This document shows, in pieces, positions 27,401 through 37,700 of a stretch of DNA of 64,000 nt. The notes beneath the pieces were generated by a model, which did not search any database, was not told the origin of the DNA, and worked only from the letters and a program-made list of their open reading frames with translations. The stretch spans positions 30,995,659-31,059,658 of the forward strand of contig OX246746.1 in the NCBI GenBank assembly GCA_945910005.1, read 5' to 3'. How positions within the stretch are numbered: the stretch's first letter is position 1; every line of letters begins with the position of its first letter. Position numbers and translations under genes: made by a program. Source of the stretch: Isoperla grammatica. Taxonomy: Eukaryota; Arthropoda; Insecta; Plecoptera; Perlodidae.

Positions 27401-30400
27401 GCCAGATTGCATTCATAGCAACGTAAAGCAACAAGAATCATGTACTTAGGTTCCCATGCGGACGGTGGCTGGGCCGAGGGATAGATGACGGCTCACTAGA
27501 GAGGCTTCTAGTAGGAGAGTTGGTGCCATGCCATGTTGCCAGATTGCATTCATAGCAACGTAAAGCAACAAGAATCATGTACTTAGGTTCCCATGCGGAC
27601 GGTGGCTGGGCCGAGGGATAGATGACGGCTCACTAGAGAGGCTTCTAGTAGGAGAGTTGGTGCCATGCCATGTTGCCAGATTGCATTCATAGCAACGTAA
27701 AGCAACAAGAATCATGTACTTAGGTTCCCATGCGGACGGTGGCTTGGCCGAGGGATAGATGACGGCTCACTAGAGAGGCTTCTAGTAGGAGAGTTGGTGC
27801 CATGCCATGTTGCCAGATTGCATTCATAGCAACGTAAAGCAACAAGAATCATGTACTTAGGTTCCCATGCGGACGGTGGCTGGGCCGAGGGATAGATGAC
27901 GGCTCACTAGAGAGGCTTCTAGTAGGAGAGTTGGTGCCGCGCCATGTTGCCAGATTGCATTCATAGCAACGTAAAGCAACAAGAATCATGTACTTAGGTT
28001 CCCATGCGGACGGTGGCTGGGCCGAGGGATAGATGACGGCTCACTAGAGAGGCTTCTAGTAGGAGAGTTGGTGCCATGCCATGTTGCCAGATTGCATTCA
28101 TAGCAACGTAAAGCAACAAGAATCATGTACTTAGGTTCCCATGCGGACGGTGGCTGGGCCGAGGGATAGATGACGGCTCACTAGAGAGGCTTCTAGTAGG
28201 AGAGTTGGTGCCGCGCCATGTTGCCAGATTGCATTCATAGCAACGTAAAGCAACAAGAATCATGTACTTAGGTTCCCATGCGGACGGTGGCTGGGCCGAG
28301 GGATAGATGACGGCTCACTAGAGAGGCTTCTAGTAGGAGAGTTGGTGCCATGCCATGTTGCCAGATTGCATTCATAGCAACGTAAAGCAACAAGAATCAT
28401 GTACTTAGGTTCCCATGCGGACGGTGGCTGGGCCGAGGGATAGATGACGGCTCACTAGAGAGGCTTCTAGTAGGAGAGTTGGTGCCGCACCATGTTGCCA
28501 GATTGCATTCATAGCAACGTAAAGCAACAAGAATCATGTACTTAGGTTCCCATGCGGACGGTGGCTGGGCTGAGGGATAGATGACGGCTCACTAGAGAGG
28601 CTTCTAGTAGGAGAGTTGGTGCCGCGCCATGTTGCCAGATTGCATTCATAGCAACGTAAAGCAACAAGAATCATGTACTTAGGTTCCCATGCGGACGGTG
28701 GCTGGGCCGAGGGATAGATGACGGCTCACTAGAGAGGCTTCTAGTAGGAGAGTTGGTGCCATGCCATGTTGCCAGATTGCATTCATAGCAACGTAAAGCA
28801 ACAAGAATCATGTACTTAGGTTCCCATGCGGACGGTGGCTGGGCCGAGGGATAGATGACGGCTCACTAGAGAGGCTTCTAGTAGGAGAGTTGGTGCCGCG
28901 CCACGTTGCCAGCGAGGATCTAACGGATGTCTGTCGCACTCCGCTGAGGTGTCGAAGTCCGAGCGTACCAAGGAGAGCTCAGGACATGAGGACCACCATT
29001 CCAGACATACAACACATACTCGGTAACCCCCAGGGATAAACGTCTCAGTTAATGGCAGAGGGTAGTCTTTCTGAAAACTGCACCAAATTGTATTTTTTTG
29101 GTAGGCATGTTGCTGATTATTGTTAATCGATTTGGGGCGGTTTTATAGTTCAAATCGGAATAGTCGCACTATTTCTGATCATCCACGCTATTGTGATTTT
29201 GCTGTAGATCGTGTAAGTCATCATCATTTTAAATTCACCACCTAGTGCCAGTCGGCAATATGTTAGTGAAATGCCCCTTCCAGATCATTTAAATACTGTA
29301 CAGATATCTAGTTTTTATTTTTATTTACATATTATGCATCATATCAATGACTAAATTTATTTCTTCTCAATTTTAACCATCAAGTGTTATCGTTTCTTCT
29401 TAGCTATTTAAAGGCAATGAAATAGTTTGGATGATTGGGAATCTTTATGTAGCTGCCAATATAACAAAAATAGTTAAACAACATATATTTTTTGTTAGTT
29501 TGCACATATGGATAAAAGCTCATTAAGCATGAATTCACAAGTTGTACTCACCAGTAATGAGTTGGGGAGCAGAGTGTTTTGCCCCGATTAAAAGTAACCA
29601 AGTTTGAAAATACTGAAAGAAGATGTTTGAGCATGCAATTTATATTAAATGTTTTGTTGCTTGTCCAATTCACCAAAAATTGAAAATCCAAGTATTTCAT
29701 CTTGCAGCGTAAATTGGCGTCGATATTCCCGACATAGGGGATTGAATATTTTTGTGTGTGTTGGCTTTCAGGAGATGCAGTGAACAATATCGTCAAGTTT
29801 TACTACAGACGCCAGCCCGATCGTGATCGCAACTCACTTACTGTGCTTCTCTGTGGAGAGCTAGGACTTGTATACTGCTTGGAACAAGCTCTCTTGACTG
29901 GCTTCAAGTCTGCTAGACTATTTGGGAAAAATCTCTACTTATGGGACTATTTTGGTAAGTAGCCTCAGGTGGCCACAGTTTGATATTGAGACTTCATAAA
30001 CTTCAACGTAGTTTATTCTCTAAATGATTGGGTGACTTATCAATCGGCACTTCTAGTTTGATGGGGATACCCAACTCTACTTAAACTCTACCGTGTAGAG
30101 ATCAGTAATCATATTTTTGCCATTATCAATATCGGCACTGTTTTGCCGTACCGTATTTTTTTTTTCGGTGTTAATAAAATGGTAAACAATATGCCTACTC
30201 ATGATGGCAGGAAATATGATGTTTACAAGTTACATTGCTTTCAGTTCGTGCCAAAGAGCAGTTTGAAGCAAGTGCGCTTGAAGAGGCGCAAGTTCCGTCG
30301 GAAGAAAGCGAGGTGGTTAAGTGTTTCTGCTATCTGGTGGAGCAAATATCCACCTCAACTCACATGCTGGGAAAGGATGATAAATTCCAGCTCTTTATTT

Positions 30401-33400
30401 GCCTGAGCGCTCGGTAAGTCCAGATTGTTCTTCTCGTAGATAAGACTCTCTGTCCAATATTAGGGGTGTGCGAGTAGCACTTTTCCAAATCGAGTCGAGT
30501 TCGAGTAGTAAATAACTCGCGAGTTTCGAGTCGAGTTTTGATTAGTGCCTGAATATAATAAAAAGATACAGGAAAGGAATAACTGCCGGTAGAGGACTAG
30601 ACAGACTAGACCTAGGACCCCATCTAAGCTACCGCCGAGTTCACCTAGGCTAGGCCTTGGCCTAAAAGCTGTCCCTGAGGCCTAAAACCATATACTGTAA
30701 TTTGTTCAATATTATTGTCTCCCTAAGCCTAAGGCTCAATAGATGCTAAATTCTGCCAACTCGGTCTAGCCTACATGTTCTAGACAAGGAAAGTACTAAG
30801 GCTTGCCCTAGGTCTTGGGCCTTGGGATAGGCTATGCTCGAAGCATGGCCAAATGCTAGGCCTAGGACTAGGTCTACACTGTACATGGGGACCTGGCACA
30901 GGAGAAGGACTTTAAGAGAAACAATAGAACTACAGTGTAATCTGTTTTGCAGATGGGTTGTCAGATGGCCACTTTTGTTTTTGTGCGACCATGTGGGCGA
31001 GTGTTTCCCCATTTTGAGGTTAATAATGCAAAGATTACATTTTGAACTTACCGTAAGTTGTATGGAACGTTTTAAAAATGATTTCAAATACATGATGATC
31101 AGTAGGGAGAGGGACTATAATAATATAATATCTTTGATGATTAGGTACCCTTAGGTCTAGGCTTAGGCCTAGCCTAGGCTATGCTAGGCTCTTTGAACAT
31201 GTAGTAGGCCGAGGCCTAGGTGTAGGCCTATGCGTCAGCGATCTCGTAGGCCTAGGTTCTCGAAGTTTCCCTTCCGTTTGTTTGGCTGCCAGTTCTACAT
31301 CATCCACACTTTCATCGATTAGTTCACAAAAACCGCAGACCCTTTTTGCGAATTTGCAGAAGTAAAGCGTCGTCTGCGCGGTCTGCGTGTATTGATCTGC
31401 TTGATAATGATCGATGGGTCACTTTTTCTTTAAGGTTGATTGTAAAATCGATATTTAAGCTATTTTAGGATACTAGCGCTACCTATATTGGCGACATTTT
31501 TAACCATTTGAATACGGCGGCTCAGTCGATTAAAACTACTCGAACTCGACTCATTTTTCATGAAAAACTCGATCACCTCGAGTCGAGTAGTAAGTACTCC
31601 ACTGAACTCGACTTTTCGAGTACTCGCACAGCCCTATCCAAAATGCTTATGTTTGTTTCATCTACAGCTTGAAAACATCTGACCATATAACTCCTGGATG
31701 TTGTCAATTGTCATAGCTTTGACTTAAGGATAGATGTAGTTTGACTCTATTTGTCTTGCGTATCGCATTATTTCAACCTCATCACCCTCTTACCTTGCTT
31801 CCAGTTTAACATTCTTACACGAATCATAGCTTTGGGTCTATGTCTAAGCTAGGCAACCAATTCATTTTCTATCAATGGAATCTTTCTTCCAGTGTAATTC
31901 TTAAAGCATAGTCAAACCACTTTGATAAGAATGCCGACAGGCAAACCTGCTAGGTGTACCTGCATTGCTTTTTTTAAACTGGTTTGGTTTTAATAGTTTA
32001 GAACTACTTGCTTAAATAACTGCAGTGGTTTTGGAAGGATAGAGCCACAGATAAGGGATTGTAGGCAGATAGATAACGCCCATGTTAAATATCGATCGCG
32101 GTTTTATTCGTACTGGGCTGTAGTACTGCAAGTAACCGCATTGCCGCGCTAGCGTCGCCTAAGAGCGAATTAACTGCCTCCTAGTGGGAAATGTTTGCAC
32201 CGGTGTGAGCCGGCCTCTTTTGCTCGGGCGCACGACTGACGCGACTTCCAGCCGGCTACAGTGTTGCCGTGGTAGTTTTCAGGCGAAAGCAGGTGCTAGG
32301 GGGGCGAATTCCGATCTTCTTGCACGAGCACTCGCCATAAATACACCCTCTTAGACAATGACAACTCGTACCCAATGCACCACACAAAACTTTGGGAAAC
32401 GTGTTATTTCAGTACAAAAACTTACACCACTGATAATATTGTACATTACGCCGTGCAAAGCTTAGGCCTATATTAGGTATCAAATTTAAATACGTGATTA
32501 TAAATATTCAATTTTTAAGACCAATCCAGTTTGTTAATATCAGAGATTATAATATAATTATAATATTATTATTGTTTACATCAGCTGATAGTCGAATCCA
32601 GATTATGTGGCTGATTTGGGCTCGAGTCTAAAATTATATTTAATATCGCCACAAAACGTTACGTTTTGGTTACGTTACATTTAATATGTTTCATTTCCAT
32701 TTTAATTGTGAACTTGTTCTTGTATTTTAGGAATGTCACTTTTATTGACCAGAAAACAATAATACAACACGTAATACGGTGAGATGTGCATTCATGTGTT
32801 TTGATTTGATTGAATCTTTATTGACAACAGGTCAGTGACCCACTAGTGCAATACAATATAATAAACAGCTGACAATACAATACAATGCAACAAGTCACAC
32901 TAGACTAACTTATAAGTAACATGAGAAATGTAAGAAAAAACAAAAAACAAAAACAACTTGTACGTACACACACACGCACTCACGCACACTCACACACGCA
33001 CATTCATGCACACTTATACTCGCTGACGCACACTCAAGCACACTCACTCACGCACATTCATGCACACTCATGCACACTCACACACATTCACGCACACACA
33101 CGCACGCATGCGCACGAACAAATTTCAGTGAGGGTTAACACGCACGCAGGGACATATATCATCGTCTAAACAACAGTTCTTTTGCGGCCTTCATGTAACC
33201 CCCTACCTTCCCACCCCCTCATAATCGGAAACTTATAAACATAGATAACTATGCCGAGTGAATAATTAGTTACTTGGGTATGTCATGCTGCTATGTCTTT
33301 TGATCACACTATCATTAATTCATGTGTAGGCCTATGTATATAAACAAAAGGTCGAACTGTAAAGCTCACTCGTAATGAAACCATAGCCAATATGGTTTCC

Positions 33401-34720
33401 AATTGACAACTGAGTTTCCATGCCACTTGATCATTGGTATATGTCTCAAGAGACGAATTCAAATGAATGTGGTACCAGGTCGGCTCGTTTCCCATTTTTT
33501 GGCACATATGGCTGGGTTACCAAATTACTCATGTGCCGATTCTCATGACCCATCTCAATTTTTCATTAATTAGATGTCTCTGGCTTGTGACAAGGTGCAC
33601 AGCTATGAGCGAATTATTAATAGTATTATAAGTATTACTTGTATGTAGTGTATTTTGTAATTACAATGTCTTCTTACGTTTTGTTATTTTTGGACCCTTC
33701 TCCTTGTATTATTGTAGAGATTTATGTTAATTATTTACTAAGTGTTAAGTTTACTACCTATTATTAGTGTTGCGAGCTGAGCTCTTCTCCACCCCTACCC
33801 ATTTTACATATTATGTGGATGCAGTACAAGCTTGCACATATAGCATTGGCTATGCCTGCTACACAAGTTAGCGTAGAGCGTTTGTTTTCAGGATTAAAAT
33901 TTATTCTCTTACCTCTTAGGTGTAATATGAACAAAGACAATACTTGAAGATATTTTGACTGTTTGCTCAAACACTGTTTTCATCAACAAACAAAATACTT
34001 AATTTTCAACTACACTCCAGTCAAAAATGTAAATTATATCTAATTTATAAATTATAGTCTACAACTCAATGCTAATTTTCTCGTGTAAACTTAGGCTACA
34101 TATAGGCCTAAACTTAGTTTTAACAAACTTAAAACAAACATTGGTTTTCTGCTTAGGAAATAAAATATACTAAAAAATTCAAAGTTGTTTCTCGAAAACA
34201 TCTTGCCAAAAACAACTGTGCATCTGCGTGAACCTGAACCCGAACCTTTATAAGTACAAAACCTGAACCCGAACCCGAATTCTTATCTTGATAAAACCTG
34301 AACCCAAAACTGAACCGATATTTTTACTATTGCTGAACCTGAACCCGAATCCAAACGAAATTAATTTCGGTTCGAATCCCTGCAAGGTAATACACCATGT
34401 ACAACTTCAACTAATATCTGTTTGAGCCACAATAGTAATGCAAGGTTGAGTGTAAATCGAATTCATGATCACTCACGCCTTTTACCACACACTGCCAAAT
34501 ATCAATGTTTTAACACATGGTTTGTGTGTGTTACAGGGAACATCTTCTGCATCGTATGTTACCCTGTTTGGCAAATACTCGAGCTACCAATGAAATGTTC
34601 GAAGAAGAATCCTTCTTAAGAAATTCGGTACTCTTAACCTATCTCATAACTATTCTTGAGCCTTTAGATGAATTTGATATTGTATTGGAAAATTCAATAA
34701 CTCAAGGCATTGCACAGTGA
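8720..34720 (+). CDS. DENND5: DENND5A/B orthologue (Rab6IP1-type DENN-RUN-PLAT-RUN protein), 5' exon missing
   Basis: DENND5 proteins bind Rab6/Rab11 through RUN1 and act on Rab39 through the DENN module in Golgi and endosome traffic (family knowledge). Twenty exons splice with consistent phase: 8720-8829, 8939-9109, 9264-9496, 9583-9869, 10180-10355, 10726-10868, 11241-11437, 12088-12254, 13633-13844, 14393-14626, 16934-17108, 18301-18471, 18555-18651, 20464-20868, 21466-21611, 21698-21816, 28820-29022, 29772-29954, 30245-30413, 34537-34720. Their 3,782 nt plus one base from an unseen upstream exon make 1,260 codons and a TGA, close to the vertebrate length of roughly 1,290. Domain order is uDENN, cDENN, dDENN, RUN1, PLAT, RUN2. 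The intron before exon 17 carries the 137-bp exon-head array; others hold transposons. The initiator exon was not found upstream in the window. Vertebrates have A and B paralogues; this looks like the single pre-duplication gene, but I did not test that. Confidence 0.97.
9583..10868 (+). CDS. DENND5: DENND5 exons 4-6: central DENN (cDENN) domain
   Basis: Exons 9583-9869, 10180-10355 and 10726-10868 carry the core of the Rab-exchange module. Recognisable pieces are [62 protein letters not shown] and [20 protein letters not shown]. All three introns have GT-AG ends and preserve frame. Confidence 0.95.
11241..14626 (+). CDS. DENND5: DENND5 exons 7-10: linker and dDENN
   Basis: Exons 11241-11437 (Pro/Ser/Arg-rich linker, ending LVAIVRRSG), 12088-12254 ([20 protein letters not shown]), 13633-13844 ([20 protein letters not shown] and [14 protein letters not shown]) and 14393-14626 encode the downstream DENN module and the start of the variable linker to RUN1. 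The exon 10 linker is proline-rich and not obviously conserved with vertebrates. A pogo-like element fills most of the intron between exons 8 and 9. Confidence 0.92.
12299..13427. mobile_element. pogo/Tigger-like non-autonomous element, 1,129 bp
   Basis: Terminal inverted repeats CAGTGGAACCTC...GTGCGTTT and AAACGTACAAACAAGGTTCCACTG are flanked by TA on both sides (12297-12298 and 13428-13429). Such CAGT-GGAACCT ends with TA duplications are typical of pogo/Tigger (Tc1/mariner superfamily) MITEs. No transposase frame is visible. It lies within a DENND5 intron. Confidence 0.8.
15055..16782. mobile_element. hAT-type element (same family as 6329-7036) carrying a nested hAT element
   Basis: The ends CAGAGCCCTGC and GCAGGGCTCTG match those at 6329 and 7036 in reversed order, and a perfect 8-bp duplication ACCATATC flanks it (15047-15054 and 16783-16790). 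Removing the nested element and its duplication leaves about 666 bp, close to the 708-bp sister copy. It lies in the DENND5 intron between exons 10 and 11. Confidence 0.9.
15579..16632. mobile_element. Nested hAT-type element, TAGGGATGCACA ends, 1,054 bp
   Basis: The ends TAGGGATGCACA and TGTGCATCCCTA face each other and a perfect 8-bp duplication ATATTTGT flanks the element (15571-15578 and 16633-16640). Both ends have ATCGAT-rich subterminal stretches. Internal frames are short and no transposase is recognised; two long G tracts (near 16266-16282 and 16415-16428) lie inside. Confidence 0.92.
16934..20868 (+). CDS. DENND5: DENND5 exons 11-14: RUN1 domain
   Basis: Exons 16934-17108, 18301-18471, 18555-18651 and 20464-20868 give [73 protein letters not shown] and [18 protein letters not shown], the Rab6-binding RUN domain of the family. 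The start of exon 14 adds a Pro/Arg/Lys-rich loop. The 1.8-kb intron between exons 13 and 14 contains two frame-preserving candidate cassette exons (19195-19230, 19741-19839). Confidence 0.94.
17262..17927. mobile_element. pogo/Tigger-like MITE, 666 bp
   Basis: The left end CAGTACAACCTTGATATAACG and the right end ACAAGGTTGTACTG are inverted repeats, each bordered by TA (17260-17261 and 17928-17929). It is smaller than, and differs in terminal sequence from, the element at 12299-13427. It lies in the DENND5 intron before exon 12. Confidence 0.8.
19195..19230 (+). CDS. DENND5: Candidate 36-nt cassette exon in the RUN1 intron
   Basis: An AG acceptor at 19193-19194 and GTACGT donor at 19231 bracket 36 nt. 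In the phase set by exon 13 (one base carried over) it reads [12 protein letters not shown] without a stop and hands the same phase on to exon 14. Prediction only; the polypyrimidine tract is modest. Confidence 0.45.
19741..19839 (+). CDS. DENND5: Candidate 99-nt cassette exon in the RUN1 intron
   Basis: A strong acceptor (T-rich tract ending TCATCAG at 19740) and a consensus donor GTAAGT at 19840 bracket exactly 33 codons. The frame set by exon 13 is open, starting [16 protein letters not shown] and ending YLSTHFG, and phase 1 is preserved on both sides. It would insert 33 residues into RUN1. Good splice signals, an open frame and symmetry make it a better candidate than the 36-nt one. Confidence 0.55.
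21466..29022 (+). CDS. DENND5: DENND5 exons 15-17: PLAT domain
   Basis: Exons 21466-21611 ([26 protein letters not shown]), 21698-21816 ([20 protein letters not shown], ending HTYK) and 28820-29022 ([35 protein letters not shown]) make up the PLAT (lipoxygenase-like beta-barrel) domain and the linker to RUN2. The 7-kb intron between the second and third contains the 42-unit array whose units each repeat the head of the third exon. Confidence 0.95.
22113..22982. mobile_element. Inverted-repeat element, superfamily unclear, ~870 bp
   Basis: The left end GGACCCGTATTCTGTAACTTT is the imperfect inverse of the right end AAAGTTACCGAATAGGGGTCC, and a TTTCTGCCTGAA motif follows inside each end. No clear target duplication was found. 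Internal frames are short. Confidence 0.55.
23154..28911 (+). repeat. Exon-head tandem array: 42 x 137 bp containing the DENND5 exon-17 acceptor and start
   Basis: Forty-two head-to-tail copies of a 137-bp unit run with almost no divergence; 42 x 137 plus one 4-bp insertion near 26990 gives the full length. Unit layout: bases 1-45 are intron end (GATTGCATTC...GTACTTAG), bases 46-137 are the first 92 nt of DENND5 exon 17 ([20 protein letters not shown] and on). Only the last unit (28775-28911) runs into the rest of the exon. Each earlier unit therefore carries a decoy 3' splice site and a coding fragment. A variable site after GGTGCC is ATG in 21 units, GCG in 17 and GCA in 4. Because 137 is not a multiple of 3, reading on from a decoy reaches a TAG inside the next unit. 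Confidence 0.97.
28820..29022 (+). CDS. DENND5: DENND5 exon 17, fused to the last unit of the 137-bp array
   Basis: The exon starts after CTTAG at 28819 and ends before GTAACC at 29023; its single first base completes the AA left by exon 16 to give Lys. Bases 28820-28911 belong to the last array unit and 28912-29022 are unique, encoding [19 protein letters not shown] and on, as in DENND5A of vertebrates. The acceptor lacks a clear polypyrimidine tract, which is notable since the same site is repeated 41 times upstream. Confidence 0.93.
29772..34720 (+). CDS. DENND5: DENND5 exons 18-20: RUN2 domain and C-terminus
   Basis: Exons 29772-29954 ([33 protein letters not shown]), 30245-30413 ([25 protein letters not shown]) and 34537-34720 ([13 protein letters not shown], ending NSITQGIAQ and TGA) form the second RUN domain, which ends the protein as in vertebrate DENND5. 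The last intron (4.1 kb) holds a hAT MITE, a CA-rich minisatellite and a hAT transposase relic. Confidence 0.95.
30461..31636. mobile_element. hAT-type non-autonomous element, 1,176 bp
   Basis: The ends TAGGGGTGTGCGAGTA and TACTCGCACAGCCCTA are inverted repeats, with near-identical 8-bp flanks TCCAATAT (30453-30460) and TCCAAAAT (31637-31644). Subterminal CGAGTCGAGT stretches recur at both ends; the interior is rich in TAGGCCTAGG. No transposase is recognised. Confidence 0.82.
32795..32880 (-). mobile_element. Non-LTR retrotransposon 3' tail fragment
   Basis: On the minus strand, ACTAGTGGGTCACTGACCTG is followed by CAATAAAGATTCAATCAAATC, the kind of short tail seen at the 3' ends of CR1/L2-type elements. 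Only the tail is visible. Confidence 0.4.
32945..33130. repeat. Degenerate CA/CGCACTCA minisatellite
   Basis: Irregular repeats of ACACACGCACTCACGCACACTCAC-like words run for about 185 bp. The frame across it (His/Thr/Ala-rich) is a by-product of the repeat. Confidence 0.85.
33816..34383 (+). pseudogene. hAT transposase C-terminal dimerisation relic with 3' element end
   Basis: Bases 33816-33947 translate to a 43-residue fragment with [20 protein letters not shown], the hAT dimerisation motif (P-A-T-x-x-S-V-E-R-x-F-S), then a stop. Downstream, 34225-34383 has repeated GAACC(T/C)GAACC words ending in GGTTCGAATCCCTG, resembling a hAT right end. The left end and most of the transposase are missing. 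Confidence 0.65.
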
Positions 34721-37700
34721 GGTGTTCCCTGTTTCTTTTACAAGCTAAGATCTGGTTTATTATGTATCCTATATTTTGCATTCCTATTTTACTAAAGTGT
34801 CAACCATGACCCAAGAAGGAATATGTTATATGGTGGCCATAACCTAATTGTTGATGCGTTAACAAGATTTTATTTTTTAAAGTACCTAACTATACAACTC
34901 GAGACGATGGGTGGGCTACGATATGGTAGCAGTGTTTCCGTATTACCCACTTGATAGCTTATTTAGTAGTATTTTGACTATTTTCTTACTTCTGTTGACT
35001 CTTTCTTCTGTTCTCGCTAGAACTGATTGTATAGCCCAGTATTTTTACAAACGAAAGAAAGAAAGAATGAATGAATGAATCTCACGTTACTCCTGGTTGG
35101 TCGGCGCTTCTTTCTCCCGACTGTTTTGGAAAAGCTACGCCACCCACTCTCAAAGACGCCATAATGGAAAATCCTGTCAAGAAGAAATTGTAAGCTATGT
35201 AGAATTTTGAGTATACCTAGTAAGAAGTTAACCACTCCTTGTTAGATTAGACCCAAGGCTGGCATAAGCAAAAGTGATGTAAATTTTAGGCTACAAAATA
35301 GTCTGTCAAGTTTCAGCAGTGATGATGTGGTTATCTATGAATTGGCCCATTTGTTGTTATGAAAAGTACAAATATTCAAATTGCAGAAAGCAGTTATCTT
35401 GAATTTAAATTACTTTGTATAGCCTTCTGAAAGCGCAAAGAGTATTTTCTCGTAATTGGTAATTTTATTTTATTTTATTGTGAATTGGCTCAGTGAAAAA
35501 TAGTAAACCGTTTCTGAACTCGTCTTCTAATTCAAATATAATGCTGTTATAGCATGCTTCGTATATGCTACATGGTACTATACATATTGATGGCAGCTTG
35601 GGTGGGAGTGTATGTGAAGCCACGAAAGCTGTGCATTACCTATGGGTGCACACGATAATCAGTGTTGTTCTATATACCAAAAGAATATTCTTGAATTGTT
35701 TGACATTTGAAAAAGCCTGTTTAGTGAATTTTGCTGATCATGTACATAAGTACAGTAAATAGTGTTTCTGTTGAGCAATGAGTCAGCCCCAGACATACCT
35801 TAGCATCAATGCATAGACTAGGTAAACTGCTTGTATTCCATCAGTAAAGCTTTGTATTGGAACCGATTATGACACTTGACACTTTCATAACAACAAACTC
35901 CATCTAAGTTATCACATTGTTCGTGGTTGGGAGAGATATATGCAGCATCGAATGGAAATTGTGAGAAAAATCCATTTAATTTGGTGAGTCCATGACAACC
36001 ATTTTTCCAACCAATACAAAGAAGTTGGTATATTCCACTGATGTATTTAAACTCTTAAAATGTCTCCTCAGGCCCTAGTGTGATGTGCTCTGATAGTGAT
36101 CACCCTATTTTCAAACGAATTAAAATGGTATTCCAATAATACAGGCAAGTGTGATTTCAGTGGGATTTATGTATTTATTTTATTATGACCCGATTTATTT
36201 TGGAAACGGGTGTGTGAGATTCATTATTGTTGTTTTTTCCATAACAATTCATTAGCAAGCTTGACCGACATGTTAATTTGGGTCTCATAGTAATATATTA
36301 TTCTCTTACATATGTCAGTCCCGTCCTACTCTCTGTTTCAATATTTAAGTTTTCTCTGAGAAATGGCAATTAGTCGTTGCACTGTTTACACGAAGGATTT
36401 AACCGAGGTTGAGTTCAATTTAGCATAAATCCTACTCGCTTCTCACATAAACGCTTCTTGTTGAGGATTTAATTTATTAGTCTATTCTTACTCCCACAAA
36501 ATTCGGAAGTAATTTGAAAGAAGGATTCAATCACATATTGACAAGAATTGAAATATTCTATCCAGGTGTGTGGTAGTTTTCAGAAATCAGTCACAGGTCG
36601 CTTGCTTGTATGGGAGTGACAAGGATTGAATTATTCAATATTTTGCCCATGCATGTAAATGCAAATTGTGGAGCAAGCTAGATTCAATCTCAATTCGATC
36701 CCAATCTCGCTCCTGTTATATAAACACGAATACTGACTCACTGCTTGTTTTGAGAGAAAACTGTCGTTGTTTCAGTCTTACAACTTTCACTTTCTTTGCC
36801 GACATTTTTGGTCAATACCTCTTTTTGGTAATTGATTCTACGTATTTATTTTATCGTTGTGTATCCCTAGCATTAACTTTATTTCAATGTGATATTTCAC
36901 ACCACACATTGCACCCTACCACATTTCTTTGTGACCTTTCCTTTTATTTGAAGCCTCAAGTATAATTAAGTAGGCCCACGTACAGCCAGTTTAAATACAT
37001 CACACAATCTTTCTATAAAATCACCATAAATATTTAAATGATGATGGAATATCTATACATATAAGAAAATAGAGAAAGAATTTGCTATATGTCAGCTAGG
37101 AACAAAGTATGGGAGAGTACTTTGTTGGACTTTACCATGCATCTGGTGGGCATGATAAGATATTAAACTAGCAACTTTAGTTGTACGTTTCACTGTGTGT
37201 TTGTTCCTATTGTTATTAATGTGCCATATTGTACAATTACTGATCTGTCAAACATGCTGCTAATAATGCCAACCGTCCACGCTTGGTTTCAACACAGTCT
37301 TGTGGCATTGTAGGCCTACTGTGGAAATTACTAGGTCTGTGCGAATATGGATGTTCCGTCTTGAGTCAAATTACAAATATTTAGTCAAAGGTACAGTAGT
37401 TGGAATTCTGTATAGGAATTGTAACCCAGTTTTGTCCCGATAATGGTTTTGGATTTTCATTTGAAAAATGAAAAGATTATTGATAGATCTAAACTACTTT
37501 GTCATTTTGTATATATTATATGTAACGTTGTGTGAACTTGTTGAAATATGTCACCATGTATACGTGGTGCTAATCACAACAAATGGCCTTATGCTTGGGC
37601 CTAGGTACATCCAGCAACATGTCAGGCATAAATCAATGTTAGAGTAGGTGTTATTTGATCTTGAAATGGTTTAAACTCGTTAATTATTTACATGTTTTAT

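Noticed and set aside
23154..28911. CRISPR-like direct repeats
   Set aside because: Units are contiguous without unique spacers, are 137 bp long and lie in an animal gene.
32921..33169. 82-codon His/Thr/Ala-rich frame
   Set aside because: Translation of a CA-type minisatellite.
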